Assembly: GCA_964393615.1 (NCBI GenBank)
Contig: CAYMUR010000020.1
Location: forward strand, 1-64,000
Source: CAYMUR01 sp964393615
Lineage (GTDB): Bacteria > Planctomycetota > Planctomycetia > Pirellulales > Pirellulaceae
DNA: 64,000 nt
Direction: 5' to 3'
This document shows positions 25,158-34,779 of this stretch, piece by piece. Within the stretch, counting starts at the first letter, position 1; the number at the start of each line of letters is the position of its first letter. A program made the translations under genes and the position numbers. The notes beneath the pieces were generated by a model, which saw nothing but the letters and a program-made list of their open reading frames with translations, did not search any database and was not told the DNA's origin.

Positions 25158-26732
25158 TTAATCGGCGTTACCCGTTTCGCGAAGAATTTCAAAATCGTAT
25201 AGGGAAAATATGTCGTCGGGAGAAGCGTCGACCAGTTGGCTGAACCGGGAATGTAAAGCATCCACGGATTGTACACCATGACTGGCCAGTTGTTGAAATT
25301 TTAACCGAAGTAACTCATCCAAACGACCACTCGTATTGCGAGCATGTCCTTCGGGGTACATCACCAATCCACTGGAAACATGGCCCAGTTGGGCGTGGTC
25401 GATTTCCAGCATCGTGGGAATTCCATCTGGATAGCGTACATCGAATTCGGATCCACCATGAACGAGGCTAATCTTTTCCATGATTTGGCGCGTTAGCGGA
25501 TGTATCAAGCTTATTTCATCGTAATCTTGCGGCATTAGCATCAAATCGGCCCAATCCGTTTCTCGGGACGTATAGGCTTTTCGTAGTACGGTAGCGACGA
25601 TGTACAGCATGGAATGATCAGCACTTTGCCGAGTGCGGGGATCTCTTTTGGCAGGATCTCCAATGATACTATAGGCGGGTTCATAGAGAGAAATTTGAAT
25701 GTGATTGAGTTGTTCAAAAACGTCCAATAGTGTGGGGTTTGCAGTAAGAATCTCAAACAGGCCTGCCAATGCACCAGCGGATTGATGTTCGTACAGTCCG
25801 ATCTTGAAATGCATACCCATCACGGCGAAATCGTCACCACTTTGGGCTAATTGCAGGTCGAAGGGGCTGCAATTGTTAGCGTCGGGAGGTTCGAACAAGC
25901 AGAAGATGGCTTGTCGGTTTCGAAAAATATCACCAGGTCCGATAAAACCTCTCATGGCACGCTGGATACACATTACAGCAGTTTCCGCAGCGAGCGCAGC
26001 CGAAGCTCCTTTGGAATCGGACAATTGAATCCCCGCACGAATGGCGCGGAATGGAATGTAGTGGGCGACAACCATCCCAATGGCTGATTCGATCTGGTTG
26101 GCGGTTGCTCCGAGGACGGCACCAAAAACGGCGGCAGCGGCGATGGCACCGTGAACAACGTGGTCAATTTTGTGGTTGCGTAATGCAAACACTTCCGCTA
26201 GTCGACCGCGAATTTCATCCAGACAGATCATTGCCTTTAACGTTTGTCTGCCGTTCCAACCTGCCAGTTGAGCAGCAGCGACGGCGACCGGATAAAAATC
26301 GTTGTGGCCAAACTCACCGCAGGTGTTTCCCGTTTGCGGGTTATAGCCGAAATTGGTGCCATTGGCATCCCATTCGCGTACAGCAGCCGAATTGGCGACC
26401 ACTGCTTTTTCCGCCGGGACCAGCACGGTTGATCCAAAACAGGGAACACCTGTTGACCTATTGCTACACGCGTACTGCAGTGCTTCTTCACGCAAGACCC
26501 AAGGAGCATTGGCTCGCTGTCCCAGTGCTGATACGGCACAAGCGATGCTGTCACGGTGAAACTGTTCAACTTTTGCAAACACGCATGGGTCGGGTTGACC
26601 ATCGTTGGATTGCAAAAAAGTGAGCGCATAATGGGCTATCCCACGCGCCTGGTTGTCATTTCGAGACAGTGTTACATATTGATTTGTGGCCAAAGCAAAA
26701 TTCCCTTGAGATTGAGTTTTCAAGTCATCCAC
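25158..26732 (-). CDS. MmgE/PrpD family protein
   Basis: The 524-residue protein resembles 2-methylcitrate dehydratase and related enzymes. The N-terminal helical part includes VREWDANGTNFGYNPQTGNT near 139 and GHNDFYPVAVAAAQLAG. Then comes a conserved helical stretch with IAAAAVFGAVLGATANQIES, and the C-terminal region begins near MHFKIGLYEHQSAGALAGLF. The family also contains cis-aconitate decarboxylase and proteins of unknown substrate, and no other methylcitrate gene is nearby, so the reaction is uncertain. It is divergent from hemB across a 367-base gap. Confidence 0.85.
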   Translation of the reverse strand: MDDLKTQSQGNFALATNQYVTLSRNDNQARGIAHYALTFLQSNDGQPDPCVFAKVEQFHRDSIACAVSALGQRANAPWVLREEALQYACSNRSTGVPCFGSTVLVPAEKAVVANSAAVREWDANGTNFGYNPQTGNTCGEFGHNDFYPVAVAAAQLAGWNGRQTLKAMICLDEIRGRLAEVFALRNHKIDHVVHGAIAAAAVFGAVLGATANQIESAIGMVVAHYIPFRAIRAGIQLSDSKGASAALAAETAVMCIQRAMRGFIGPGDIFRNRQAIFCLFEPPDANNCSPFDLQLAQSGDDFAVMGMHFKIGLYEHQSAGALAGLFEILTANPTLLDVFEQLNHIQISLYEPAYSIIGDPAKRDPRTRQSADHSMLYIVATVLRKAYTSRETDWADLMLMPQDYDEISLIHPLTRQIMEKISLVHGGSEFDVRYPDGIPTMLEIDHAQLGHVSSGLVMYPEGHARNTSGRLDELLRLKFQQLASHGVQSVDALHSRFSQLVDASPDDIFSLYDFEILRETGNAD

Positions 26733-27099
26733 CGAGGATCCCCCTGGATAGGCAGGAGAGAATAACGGCAGTCGCTGGATGCTATTTCCCTTTCATTTTA
26801 ACGAGTTGGATGGCGTCCAATCTATGCTACCCTGAGGTTGGACATCGCCCTGGATCTACCGACGAACCCTTGCCCGCAGTGGGGCAAAACCTCTTTGAAA
26901 ATGGATTTCGCCCTAACGGTTCTTTTGGCCGTTTGTTGACCAATAGACACCGCCTGACCGTTCATTAGGCCCAGGAATGGAGAGCAGGACCAACACATGG
27001 CTGTCTGAATCCTTTTTTTTAGCGTGAAACCCGTAAAGTAGCCTCATCCAAATAACTACCCGGTTTTGTAACCCGGGTGGCTCAAGTATAAAAGGAGGT
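26733..27099. promoter_or_regulatory. Divergent intergenic region with a hairpin upstream of hemB
   Basis: The 367 bases separate the PrpD-like gene (minus) from hemB (plus) and must hold both promoters. An imperfect inverted repeat, ACCCGGTT (27058-27065) with AACCCGGGT (27070-27078), can form an 8-base stem with one bulge about 20 bases before the hemB start. I cannot assign a promoter with confidence. Confidence 0.4.
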
Positions 27100-28104
27100 A
27101 TGTTTACAGATTCCAGCTTTCCGAACACTCGACTACGGCGTTTGCGGTACCATCCGATGGTCCGCGAGATGACGCGTGCCACGCACCTTCATCCATCCAA
27201 CCTGATCTTGCCACTTTTCGTACATCATGGTGAAGGTGTCCGGCGTGAGATTTCCTCGTTGCCTGGACAGTATCAACTTTCGCTGGATCAGTTGGGACCT
27301 GCAGTTCGTGCAGCAGCTGAACTGGGTGTTGGTGGTTTTATCTTATTTGGAATTCCTGCTACGAAAGATGCCCAAGGTAGTGATTCACTTGACAAGCATG
27401 GCATTATCCAGCAGGCGATTGCCGTTACCAAGGATTCGGCGCCGAATGCGTTGGTTATGACAGACGTTTGTTTCTGTGAATATACTGATCACGGTCATTG
27501 TGGAATCGTCAATAACGCGACAGGGCGATCCGATGTTGACAATGATGCGACACTTGAACTTTTGGGTCGTCAGGCAGTCAGTCATGTTTGCGCGGGTGCC
27601 GACATGGTAGCGCCTAGCGGAATGATGGATGGCATGGTAGCCGCAATCCGAAAAGGGCTAGACGACAATGGACATATCCACGTACCGATCATGAGCTATG
27701 CTGCAAAGTTTGCCAGCGCTTATTACGGTCCCTTTCGTGATGCAGCTGACAGCACACCGCAATTTGGCGATCGGCGGACTTACCAGATGGATCCGGCAGC
27801 GGACCAAGGTCAGGCATTGCGTGAAGTTGCGTTAGACCTGCGCGAGGGGGCCGATATTATCATGGTGAAACCAGCCCTGGCCTATTTAGATATTCTGCGT
27901 TCCGTCCATGATCAATTTCCTGGAGTTCCGTTGGCTACCTACAATGTTTCCGGTGAATACAGCATGGTAAAAGCGGCTGTAGCCCAGGGTTGGATCGACG
28001 AACGTGCTGTCGTTTTGGAGTCCCTGACAGCCATGCGACGGGCTGGTGCTGACATCATCCTCACGTACTGGGCCACGGATGTGGCACGTTGGCTGGCGGG
28101 ATAA
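27100..28104 (+). CDS. hemB: Delta-aminolevulinic acid dehydratase (porphobilinogen synthase)
   Basis: The 334-residue enzyme joins two 5-aminolevulinate molecules to porphobilinogen in tetrapyrrole synthesis. The Schiff-base lysines are Lys203 in SYAAKFASAYYG and Lys257 in MVKPALAYLD. The segment DVCFCEYTDHGHCG at 122-135 carries the cysteine triad (123, 125, 134) of zinc-dependent enzymes rather than the aspartate-rich magnesium type. hemL follows 15 bases later, so two consecutive steps of the pathway are cotranscribed. The ribosome site is odd: AAGGAGGT (27092-27099) ends directly against the ATG, with no usual spacer. Confidence 0.96.
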   Translation: MFTDSSFPNTRLRRLRYHPMVREMTRATHLHPSNLILPLFVHHGEGVRREISSLPGQYQLSLDQLGPAVRAAAELGVGGFILFGIPATKDAQGSDSLDKHGIIQQAIAVTKDSAPNALVMTDVCFCEYTDHGHCGIVNNATGRSDVDNDATLELLGRQAVSHVCAGADMVAPSGMMDGMVAAIRKGLDDNGHIHVPIMSYAAKFASAYYGPFRDAADSTPQFGDRRTYQMDPAADQGQALREVALDLREGADIIMVKPALAYLDILRSVHDQFPGVPLATYNVSGEYSMVKAAVAQGWIDERAVVLESLTAMRRAGADIILTYWATDVARWLAG

Positions 28105-28119
28105 GGAGACAATGAACAG

Positions 28120-29424
28120 GTGGATGATTTCAGCCGAACGAAAAGCCGTGCAGCTCATGACCGCGCGCTGCGGTCAATTCCAGGAGGAGTGAACAGTCCA
28201 GCCCGTGCATTTGGCGCTGTCGGTGGAACCCCGGTTGTCATCGAACGAGGCTCAGGCGCTTATTTGTACGATGTCGATGGTCATCGATATATCGATTATG
28301 TTGGATCCTGGGGGCCGATGATTTTGGGTCATGCGCATCCAAAGGTTACCGAGGCAATCCAGAGTGCGGTGATCCAAGGAACCAGTTTTGGAGCGCCGAC
28401 AGAAGCAGAAACCCGATTGGCTGAATTAATTGTGGCCGCTGTCCCGTCCCTGGACAAAGTACGTCTTGTCAATTCGGGTACCGAAGCCACGATGAGTGCG
28501 ATTCGCCTGGCCCGTGGATTTACTGGTCGGGAGATCATTGTCAAATTTGCCGGCAACTATCATGGTCACGTTGACAGTTTACTTGTCGCGGCTGGCAGTT
28601 CTGCTGCGACGTTGGCAGTGCCGGACTCGCCTGGCGTCACACGAGGGACAAGTTGCGATACTTTGGTGTTGAAATATAACGATGTTTCCGCCGTGGAGCA
28701 GGCATTTGCCGAACATGGCGACCAGATTGCGGCCGTCATCTTGGAACCCGTGGTAGGAAACATGGGTTGTGTACCAGGTTCGGAGGAGTTTCTGGTAGCG
28801 TTGCGCCGCCAAACGGAACAAACCGGGGCGTTGCTAATCATGGACGAAGTCATGACCGGATTTCGTGTTGCCTATGGTGGAGCGCAATCGCTGTATGGTA
28901 TCACCCCTGATTTGACGACGCTCGGAAAAATTGTGGGTGGTGGTCTGCCGATCGGGGCTTATGGTGGCCGTACTGAAATTATGGACCATGTGTTACCGGT
29001 GGGAAAAGTTTTTCAAGCCGGCACACTCAGCGGCAACCCGATTGCCACCGCAGCTGGCATTGCGACGCTAGAAATATTACGCGATGACAATCCTTATCCG
29101 CAGCTTGAAAAAAATGCCAACAGGTTGGCCGATGGATTGGATCAGGCAGCTAACGAAGCAGACGTGCCGCATACGGTGGCCCGGGTGGGAAGTATGCTTA
29201 CTCTTTTTTTCAATCCGGACCGTGTCACCGATTGGGACGTATCTAGCCGTTCAGCAACAGACATGTTTGCCAAATATTTCTGGGGCCTCATGGAGCGCGG
29301 AGTCTATATGCCATGCAGCCAATATGAGGCGTTGTTCGTTTCTGCGGTACACTCCGTGGATGATATCGAAAAAACCATCGCAGCAGCGCATGAGGTGCTG
29401 ACAGGATTGGCTGGTCAGTCGTGA
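28120..29424 (+). CDS. hemL: Glutamate-1-semialdehyde 2,1-aminomutase
   Basis: The 434-residue pyridoxal-phosphate enzyme makes 5-aminolevulinate from glutamate-1-semialdehyde in the C5 pathway, feeding hemB just upstream. IPGGVNSPARAFGAVGGTP opens the protein. NSGTEATMSAIRLARG near 118, NYHGHVDSLL near 146 and the PLP lysine Lys270 in TTLGKIVGGGLPIGAYGG are diagnostic. It starts with GTG 28120 after GGAG at 28105-28108; the ATGs nearby are in another frame. Length is normal. Confidence 0.96.
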   Translation: MDDFSRTKSRAAHDRALRSIPGGVNSPARAFGAVGGTPVVIERGSGAYLYDVDGHRYIDYVGSWGPMILGHAHPKVTEAIQSAVIQGTSFGAPTEAETRLAELIVAAVPSLDKVRLVNSGTEATMSAIRLARGFTGREIIVKFAGNYHGHVDSLLVAAGSSAATLAVPDSPGVTRGTSCDTLVLKYNDVSAVEQAFAEHGDQIAAVILEPVVGNMGCVPGSEEFLVALRRQTEQTGALLIMDEVMTGFRVAYGGAQSLYGITPDLTTLGKIVGGGLPIGAYGGRTEIMDHVLPVGKVFQAGTLSGNPIATAAGIATLEILRDDNPYPQLEKNANRLADGLDQAANEADVPHTVARVGSMLTLFFNPDRVTDWDVSSRSATDMFAKYFWGLMERGVYMPCSQYEALFVSAVHSVDDIEKTIAAAHEVLTGLAGQS

Positions 29425-29489
29425 TTCCCGATAGAACAGTCCAATTCCAGTCAATCGTTGCAGACAGTGCAAGATAGCAGCGAAGCTGG

Positions 29490-30176
29490 TCAGGGACTTG
29501 ACGTATGATTGCGTTTTTCTTCGGCTGCACTTTGGCGGAAATACTGTGGAACGAATTGCCAAATGTCGTCGCTGTGACCAGTAAGCAATGCAGCATAGGC
29601 TAGTTGTCCAACTGTGGCTGCTCGCGGTTGCCAGTGATTGCGGTCGACGACGTGTATGTTTTGCAGGTCGGTTTCCGGGAATTTTTGTAGGCCAGCACCG
29701 CTGACTGCCGCACTAGTTGGCACCCAGTGGATCCACTGCGCATCGTCGACCAAACAGGTTGGTAATGTTTCCTGCCAAGTGCCATGTTTGTTACGTAAAA
29801 AAGCAGCGCAAAACGTTTGCTGGCGATAGGCGTCCAGCACTGCAACGACGTGTTGTATGTTGTCTGGGGTTTGGGCAGCAATCGTGGCCAAAGTGTTGAT
29901 TCCAATGAGCCGAGATTCCCATACGTAGGACAGTGTTTTAGCAGTCGTAACTCCCAATCGCAGCCCAGTAAAAGATCCTGGACCATGTGTGACGGCTACT
30001 GCATCGATGTCCGGTCCGTTCCAATCGATATCGCGCAGGCATTTTTGAATGCCTGGTACAAGTGATTGGGCTGTTCTCGTGGTAGGCTCTAAGGAGACCT
30101 CCAGGAGAAGTTGATCGTCGTGGAGGGCAGCGACAGAACCCAATCGTGAGCTAGTTTCTAGTGCTAATATTCGCAC
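29490..30176 (-). CDS. tsaB: tRNA threonylcarbamoyladenosine biosynthesis protein TsaB
   Basis: The 228-residue protein of the ASKHA fold helps TsaD make the t6A modification at position 37 of ANN-decoding tRNAs. The N-terminus ILALETSSRLGSVAAL and the segment VAVTHGPGSFTGLRLGVTTAKTLSY (around 62-85) are typical. It starts at GTG 30176 with AGGG about 11 bases upstream. It is convergent with hemL. The TsaC-type partner of the same pathway is at 38286-39431; TsaD and TsaE are not in the window. Confidence 0.92.
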   Translation of the reverse strand: MRILALETSSRLGSVAALHDDQLLLEVSLEPTTRTAQSLVPGIQKCLRDIDWNGPDIDAVAVTHGPGSFTGLRLGVTTAKTLSYVWESRLIGINTLATIAAQTPDNIQHVVAVLDAYRQQTFCAAFLRNKHGTWQETLPTCLVDDAQWIHWVPTSAAVSGAGLQKFPETDLQNIHVVDRNHWQPRAATVGQLAYAALLTGHSDDIWQFVPQYFRQSAAEEKRNHTSSP

Positions 30177-30452
30177 AATGTGATACCCTAATTTTCCTTG
30201 AATGGGTCAGAACTAAAAAAAATTGCTATACCAGTGAAAGTTATGTAGTTGGTAAGCTCGTATTTAGCCATTTTGCCTTACCGGTTTCAGGGATGATTTG
30301 GTATGGTTGTAACATGGATTTCCTGTACTGGGCAATTGCATGGCGCATGATTGGACAGGTACATTACACAAATAGATTATAAACGTAATAGGCTTTTCAA
30401 GGACCATGGCGCCTCCTGAGATAGGCTACCGGACAGGCGAAAGTGCATTGGC

Positions 30453-31202
30453 GTGAAGCGAGCTCTTATTAGTGACATCCATGGCAACCAGGAAGCCCTG
30501 CAAGCCGTTCTCGATGACATAAACCAGTTTGACATCGAGGAGGTCTATTGTCTGGGCGACGTTGTGGGGTATGGGCCCAATCCTCGCGAGTGCATCGATC
30601 TATGCATGAATCTTCCTTTGTCGATCCTGGGAAACCATGATCAGGCAGCAATTTTTGACCCGGATGGGTTTAACCCGGTAGCGTTGCGTGCTATTTATTG
30701 GACCCGAGAGGAACTTGAAGCACGTGGAGGTAACCCGGCAGAAAACAGCCGTCGCTGGGACTATTTAGGTGAGATGCCGCGGTCTAAGAACGAGGGAAAC
30801 AAATTGTTTGTACATGGGTCACCGCGAGATCCCACCAATGAATATGTTTTTCCGGAAGATATCTACAATGAACGAAAAATGGACAGTTTGTTCGGTCGGT
30901 TTGACCAGTATTGTTTTCAGGGACACACACATATTCCGGGCGTGTTCTTGCAGGGCCGGGATTTCATATCGCCGGATGAATGCAGTTATGAATATACATT
31001 GACGGGTGACAAAGTCATGGTCAATGTTGGCTCAGTGGGACAACCCCGTGATGGGGATGCACGGTCTTGTTATGTGATTTTGACGGAAGATCAGCTTACA
31101 TTCCGTCGTGTTGAATACGATTTGGAGAAGACTATCTCCAAGATCTATGAGAATTCAGAACTGGATAAATTGCTAGGAGATCGACTGCGAGATGGTCGCT
31201 AG
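30453..31202 (+). CDS. Calcineurin-like metallophosphoesterase, first of a tandem pair
   Basis: The 249-residue cytoplasmic-type phosphoesterase carries the five metal motifs of the family: ISDIHGN near 6, CLGDVVGYGPNP near 33, LGNHDQA near 59, VHGSPRD near 125 and GHTHIPGVF near 156. It starts with GTG 30453 (coding MKRALISDIHG). The substrate is not predictable; relatives act on phosphodiesters or diadenosine polyphosphates. It is followed 240 bases later by a close paralogue with the same start and the same ending, GQPRDGDxRSCYVIL, so the pair is a recent tandem duplication. Confidence 0.88.
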   Translation: MKRALISDIHGNQEALQAVLDDINQFDIEEVYCLGDVVGYGPNPRECIDLCMNLPLSILGNHDQAAIFDPDGFNPVALRAIYWTREELEARGGNPAENSRRWDYLGEMPRSKNEGNKLFVHGSPRDPTNEYVFPEDIYNERKMDSLFGRFDQYCFQGHTHIPGVFLQGRDFISPDECSYEYTLTGDKVMVNVGSVGQPRDGDARSCYVILTEDQLTFRRVEYDLEKTISKIYENSELDKLLGDRLRDGR

Positions 31203-31444
31203 ATGAAATCTAGCAACACGTTCTGGGAGTGTCTTATGCAGTTTGACAGCTGTACGATGGTTGGCCCGGAAATCAGCACTTGACCAACCAACCGCTCCAC
31301 CTTAGACTGCTGGATTGTGTGCTAGCACCCGTCCAGCGAACGTTTGGTTGACCCGTGTCGTTTCTTGTCGCGCCTGAGCCTAGGGCTGATGGATCCCTGA
31401 GCCCGCTGTAAGTATCGGTCGGATCGGCGTGAAGGTGCCGTTTC

Positions 31445-32191
31445 GTGAAGCGAGCCATAATCAGTGACATTCATAGCAACCTCGAAGGGCTCGAGGCTGT
31501 CCTGGCGGATATTCAGTCCCAGCAGATCACAGAGATCTTCTGTTTGGGTGACATTATCGGCTATGGCCCCAATCCGCGCGAGTGCATCGATTTGGTCATG
31601 CAAGCCAAGGTATGCATCTTGGGAAACCATGACCAAGGCGCATTATTTGATCCAGAAGGATTTAGCAGCGGCGCTGAGCGGGCGATTTTTTGGACCAGGG
31701 ATCAATTGGAAACAGGAGACGGTGACCCCAAGGCTGTCAGTCGCTGGGATTTTCTGGCAGAATTGCCACGCAACTATCGCGAGGGAAAGACATTGTTTGT
31801 CCATGGGTCGCCAAGAAATCCACTCAATGAATACGTGTTTCCCGAAGACTGTCACAATGTCAAGAAATTTGAAAAACTGTTCAGTTTGATTCAAGAAGTG
31901 TGTTTTGTCGGCCATACTCATATTCCGGGAGTGTTCAAGGAGAGTGGCAGTTTTTCTTCCCCGCCTGACATGGAATACATGTATCCAATCGGCAATGAAA
32001 AAGTGTTGATTAATGTTGGCAGTGTCGGCCAGCCGCGAGACGGTGATCCCCGGTCCTGCTATGTAATACTGGAAGACAATACGGTGAATTTTCGGCGGGT
32101 TGAATATCCATTTGAAAAAACCGCAGAAAAAATTTATGCCATTGCAGAACTCGACAATTTTCTGGGTGACCGGCTGAAACGAGGCCAATAG
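31445..32191 (+). CDS. Calcineurin-like metallophosphoesterase, second of a tandem pair
   Basis: The 248-residue paralogue of the previous gene has the same five motifs in the same places (ISDIHSN, CLGDIIGYGPNP, LGNHDQG, VHGSPRN, GHTHIPGVF). By eye well over half of the residues agree over the full length. It also starts at a GTG within the same sequence GTGAAGCGAGC. The copies differ mainly in the middle, around residues 80-110, and in the loop after GHTHIPGVF, which may mean different substrates. It lies 80 bases upstream of yidC. Confidence 0.88.
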   Translation: MKRAIISDIHSNLEGLEAVLADIQSQQITEIFCLGDIIGYGPNPRECIDLVMQAKVCILGNHDQGALFDPEGFSSGAERAIFWTRDQLETGDGDPKAVSRWDFLAELPRNYREGKTLFVHGSPRNPLNEYVFPEDCHNVKKFEKLFSLIQEVCFVGHTHIPGVFKESGSFSSPPDMEYMYPIGNEKVLINVGSVGQPRDGDPRSCYVILEDNTVNFRRVEYPFEKTAEKIYAIAELDNFLGDRLKRGQ

Positions 32192-32271
32192 TATGTTGCC
32201 ATCTCCGTGTTAAGGAGTGTAGCAACAGGCATCCAAATAGTAGTACATAGTCCACCAGGATTGGATGAATC

Positions 32272-34758
32272 GTGGAAAAAAGATACTTGCTTTTCTTTAC
32301 GCTGACGTTTCTTGCTATTTTTGGCTATGCCCAATTGAATATGTTTTTGGCACCTCCAGCACCGGAAGCAGTCGAAGAAAGCGAACAAGCACCAGCAGAG
32401 GCTGACCAACTAGCAGACGCTGAAACAGTGCCGGAGCAGACAGAAATCGTGTCTCCATCGAAACCGGTGGAGCCGGAAGCTGACCAGTTGGAGGCTCCCG
32501 CTGCGAGGGATGTGGCTAGTCCGACCTCGGTCGAATATTTGACGATCGGTTCAGCTGATCCACAGGATCCGTTTGGCTTGCTGGTCGTGTTAAGCAGCAA
32601 GGGAGCAACCATTGCGGAGGCCCAGCTTAACAATCCCCAGTACCGTGACTTGGGAACGATCGAAAACCGGGAACAGTATGGGCATTCTGTCAGTGGTTAT
32701 CTTGGACCATTAATTGTCAGTGATTCGACGAACCGATCTGGGGTGAAGCTTGAGGTGATCGGAGCAGGTACGCCTGCTGCAAAAGCTCGATCGGAAACAC
32801 AGGGTGCAGTCGATGGTTTACAAGTGAATGATATTGTATTGGCGATAAACGATGAGCAAGTGATCGACAAAAAAACATACCTGGACAAGATCGGCAGTAC
32901 TCTGCCAGGTGAAACGATCTCTATGTTGGTGGAACGTGAGACGGACGGTGAATCGCGAGAACTGCAGTACGCAATTGATCTGGAACATCCTCGTTTGAAA
33001 ATTCTTCGTACCGAATCTGCTACGTTTGACGAGAGTTCCGACGAAACAATGCCAGATCACGGGAAGGCAGTGCCTGCTTCCTTTTTCTTAGAGTTGGAAC
33101 AGATTGATTCGGTAAGGATAAGGGCGGGAGATCAGAAAATTCGCGACCTGCCATCGTTGCGAGAATCGGTGTGGCAAATCACACGCCGCCCTGAATCAGT
33201 GGATGCTGAACAGGTCGTTGAGTTTACGATGGATCTAGATGCTACCCAGCTGGCGAAGATTGAAAAAAAAGGTGGTTTGCGGGTGGTTCGCCGTTATCGT
33301 CTTGTTCCTATCACAGAGATGATCACTGCTGAAGAAGATGGATTGACGGCTGGCTATCATTTGAAAATGGAGTTGGAGTTTCACAACCTGAGTGATTCAC
33401 CGCGTGACTTGGCCTATCGCTTGGATGGTCCGACAGGGCTGCCGACAGAGGGCTGGTGGTATTTATACAAGGTCCATCCAAAGATGTTTAGTCGTGCCGG
33501 CGCACGTGACGTCATTTGGCGGGGTCAAGGGGGTCACGAATTGGTCGGTTGCACAGAAATTTCAAAAAATGCAAACGAAAATCCGACCAACCCTTTTCTG
33601 CAATTGAACGCTTCTTCGCCAGCCAATTTTGAGTATGCCGGTGTGGATACACAATATTTTTCCACTGTGCTCATGCCTGACAAAGATGCAGATCAGCAAT
33701 CTCAGCCACTGATGCTTTCCGCGGCGGTGGCTATGCCTGTCGGACCGATCCATGACAAACGTTTGAACTTAACCAATGTTTCTTATCGTCTCATCAGCCA
33801 AGTTACAAGGATTTCAGCAAACGAAACGCTGAAACAGAACTTTACTATTTTTGCCGGCCCGAAAGATCCACAAGTATTAGCCAGATACGAATTGAGTGAC
33901 ATCATTATTTACGGGTGGTTTAAGGCGGTCGCCAAAATTATGGTGACCATTCTGCATGGTTTTTACTGGCTTACCACGTTCGGTGGTGCGATTTCAGGAA
34001 GTTACGCGTTAGCCATTGTCTTGCTCACGGTACTAGTACGCGGTTGCATGTTCCCCCTAGGTCGTAAACAGGCCAAGATGGCCGCCAAGATGCAGGAACT
34101 AGCCCCGGAGATGAAAAAGATTGCTGAACAGTACAAGAATGATATGGAGAAAAAGTCAAAAGCACAGCAGGAGCTGTTCAAAAAGCACAATTACAATCCT
34201 CTCAGTGGCTGTCTGCCGATGGTGATCCAGCTGCCAATCTTTATCGGCTTGTATCGCTCGCTGAGCGTCGACTTGGAGCTTCGTGGCTCGCCGTTATTTC
34301 CAGGATTGCCCTGGTGTAGTAACTTGGCGGCCTCCGATCGGCTTTTCTATTGGGGAGATTTTTTACCACCAGTTCTGGCAGCGCCGAACGGTTGGTTGGG
34401 TCCTTTTTTTAATATTCTTCCCCTTGTCACGATCGCATTTTTTATTCTGCATCAAAAGCTTTTTACGCCGCCTGCAACCGATGAGCAGACGCGTATGCAG
34501 CACAAGATGATGAAATTCATGATGATCTTTATGGGTTTCATCTTCTTCAAAGTTGCTGCAGGTTTGTGTATTTATATCATTTCCTCCAGTGCCTGGGGGG
34601 TGGCCGAAAGATTGTTGCTTCCCAAACCGCAATCTAAATCGACTGACGGTTCTGTTGTCGCGGAAAAGAGATCGTGGTTGGCACGTGTTGCCGGGTCCAA
34701 CGGATCCTCATCACAGGTAACCCTGAAAAAAAAGAAGAAATCCAAAGGGCGGCGTTGA
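32272..34758 (+). CDS. yidC: Membrane protein insertase YidC with a PDZ-like periplasmic insertion
   Basis: The 828-residue inner-membrane insertase is much longer than the usual 550. The N-terminal anchor is at 5-22, followed by an acidic, proline-rich linker to about 80 and then the large periplasmic domain. Inside that domain, at about 157-232, is a segment built like PDZ: VIGAGTPAAKA, then GLQVNDIVLAINDEQVIDKK, then GETISMLVERE. The C-terminal core has the expected membrane spans with the conserved arginine in VLLTVLVRGCMFPLGRKQ, the CLPMVIQLPIFIGLYRSLS helix and a lysine-rich tail. It starts at GTG 32272. mnmE follows 21 bases later, as in many bacteria, but the usual jag gene between them is absent. 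Confidence 0.93.
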   Translation: MEKRYLLFFTLTFLAIFGYAQLNMFLAPPAPEAVEESEQAPAEADQLADAETVPEQTEIVSPSKPVEPEADQLEAPAARDVASPTSVEYLTIGSADPQDPFGLLVVLSSKGATIAEAQLNNPQYRDLGTIENREQYGHSVSGYLGPLIVSDSTNRSGVKLEVIGAGTPAAKARSETQGAVDGLQVNDIVLAINDEQVIDKKTYLDKIGSTLPGETISMLVERETDGESRELQYAIDLEHPRLKILRTESATFDESSDETMPDHGKAVPASFFLELEQIDSVRIRAGDQKIRDLPSLRESVWQITRRPESVDAEQVVEFTMDLDATQLAKIEKKGGLRVVRRYRLVPITEMITAEEDGLTAGYHLKMELEFHNLSDSPRDLAYRLDGPTGLPTEGWWYLYKVHPKMFSRAGARDVIWRGQGGHELVGCTEISKNANENPTNPFLQLNASSPANFEYAGVDTQYFSTVLMPDKDADQQSQPLMLSAAVAMPVGPIHDKRLNLTNVSYRLISQVTRISANETLKQNFTIFAGPKDPQVLARYELSDIIIYGWFKAVAKIMVTILHGFYWLTTFGGAISGSYALAIVLLTVLVRGCMFPLGRKQAKMAAKMQELAPEMKKIAEQYKNDMEKKSKAQQELFKKHNYNPLSGCLPMVIQLPIFIGLYRSLSVDLELRGSPLFPGLPWCSNLAASDRLFYWGDFLPPVLAAPNGWLGPFFNILPLVTIAFFILHQKLFTPPATDEQTRMQHKMMKFMMIFMGFIFFKVAAGLCIYIISSSAWGVAERLLLPKPQSKSTDGSVVAEKRSWLARVAGSNGSSSQVTLKKKKKSKGRR

Positions 34759-34779
34759 TCCTGGTCGCCGGATCCGATT

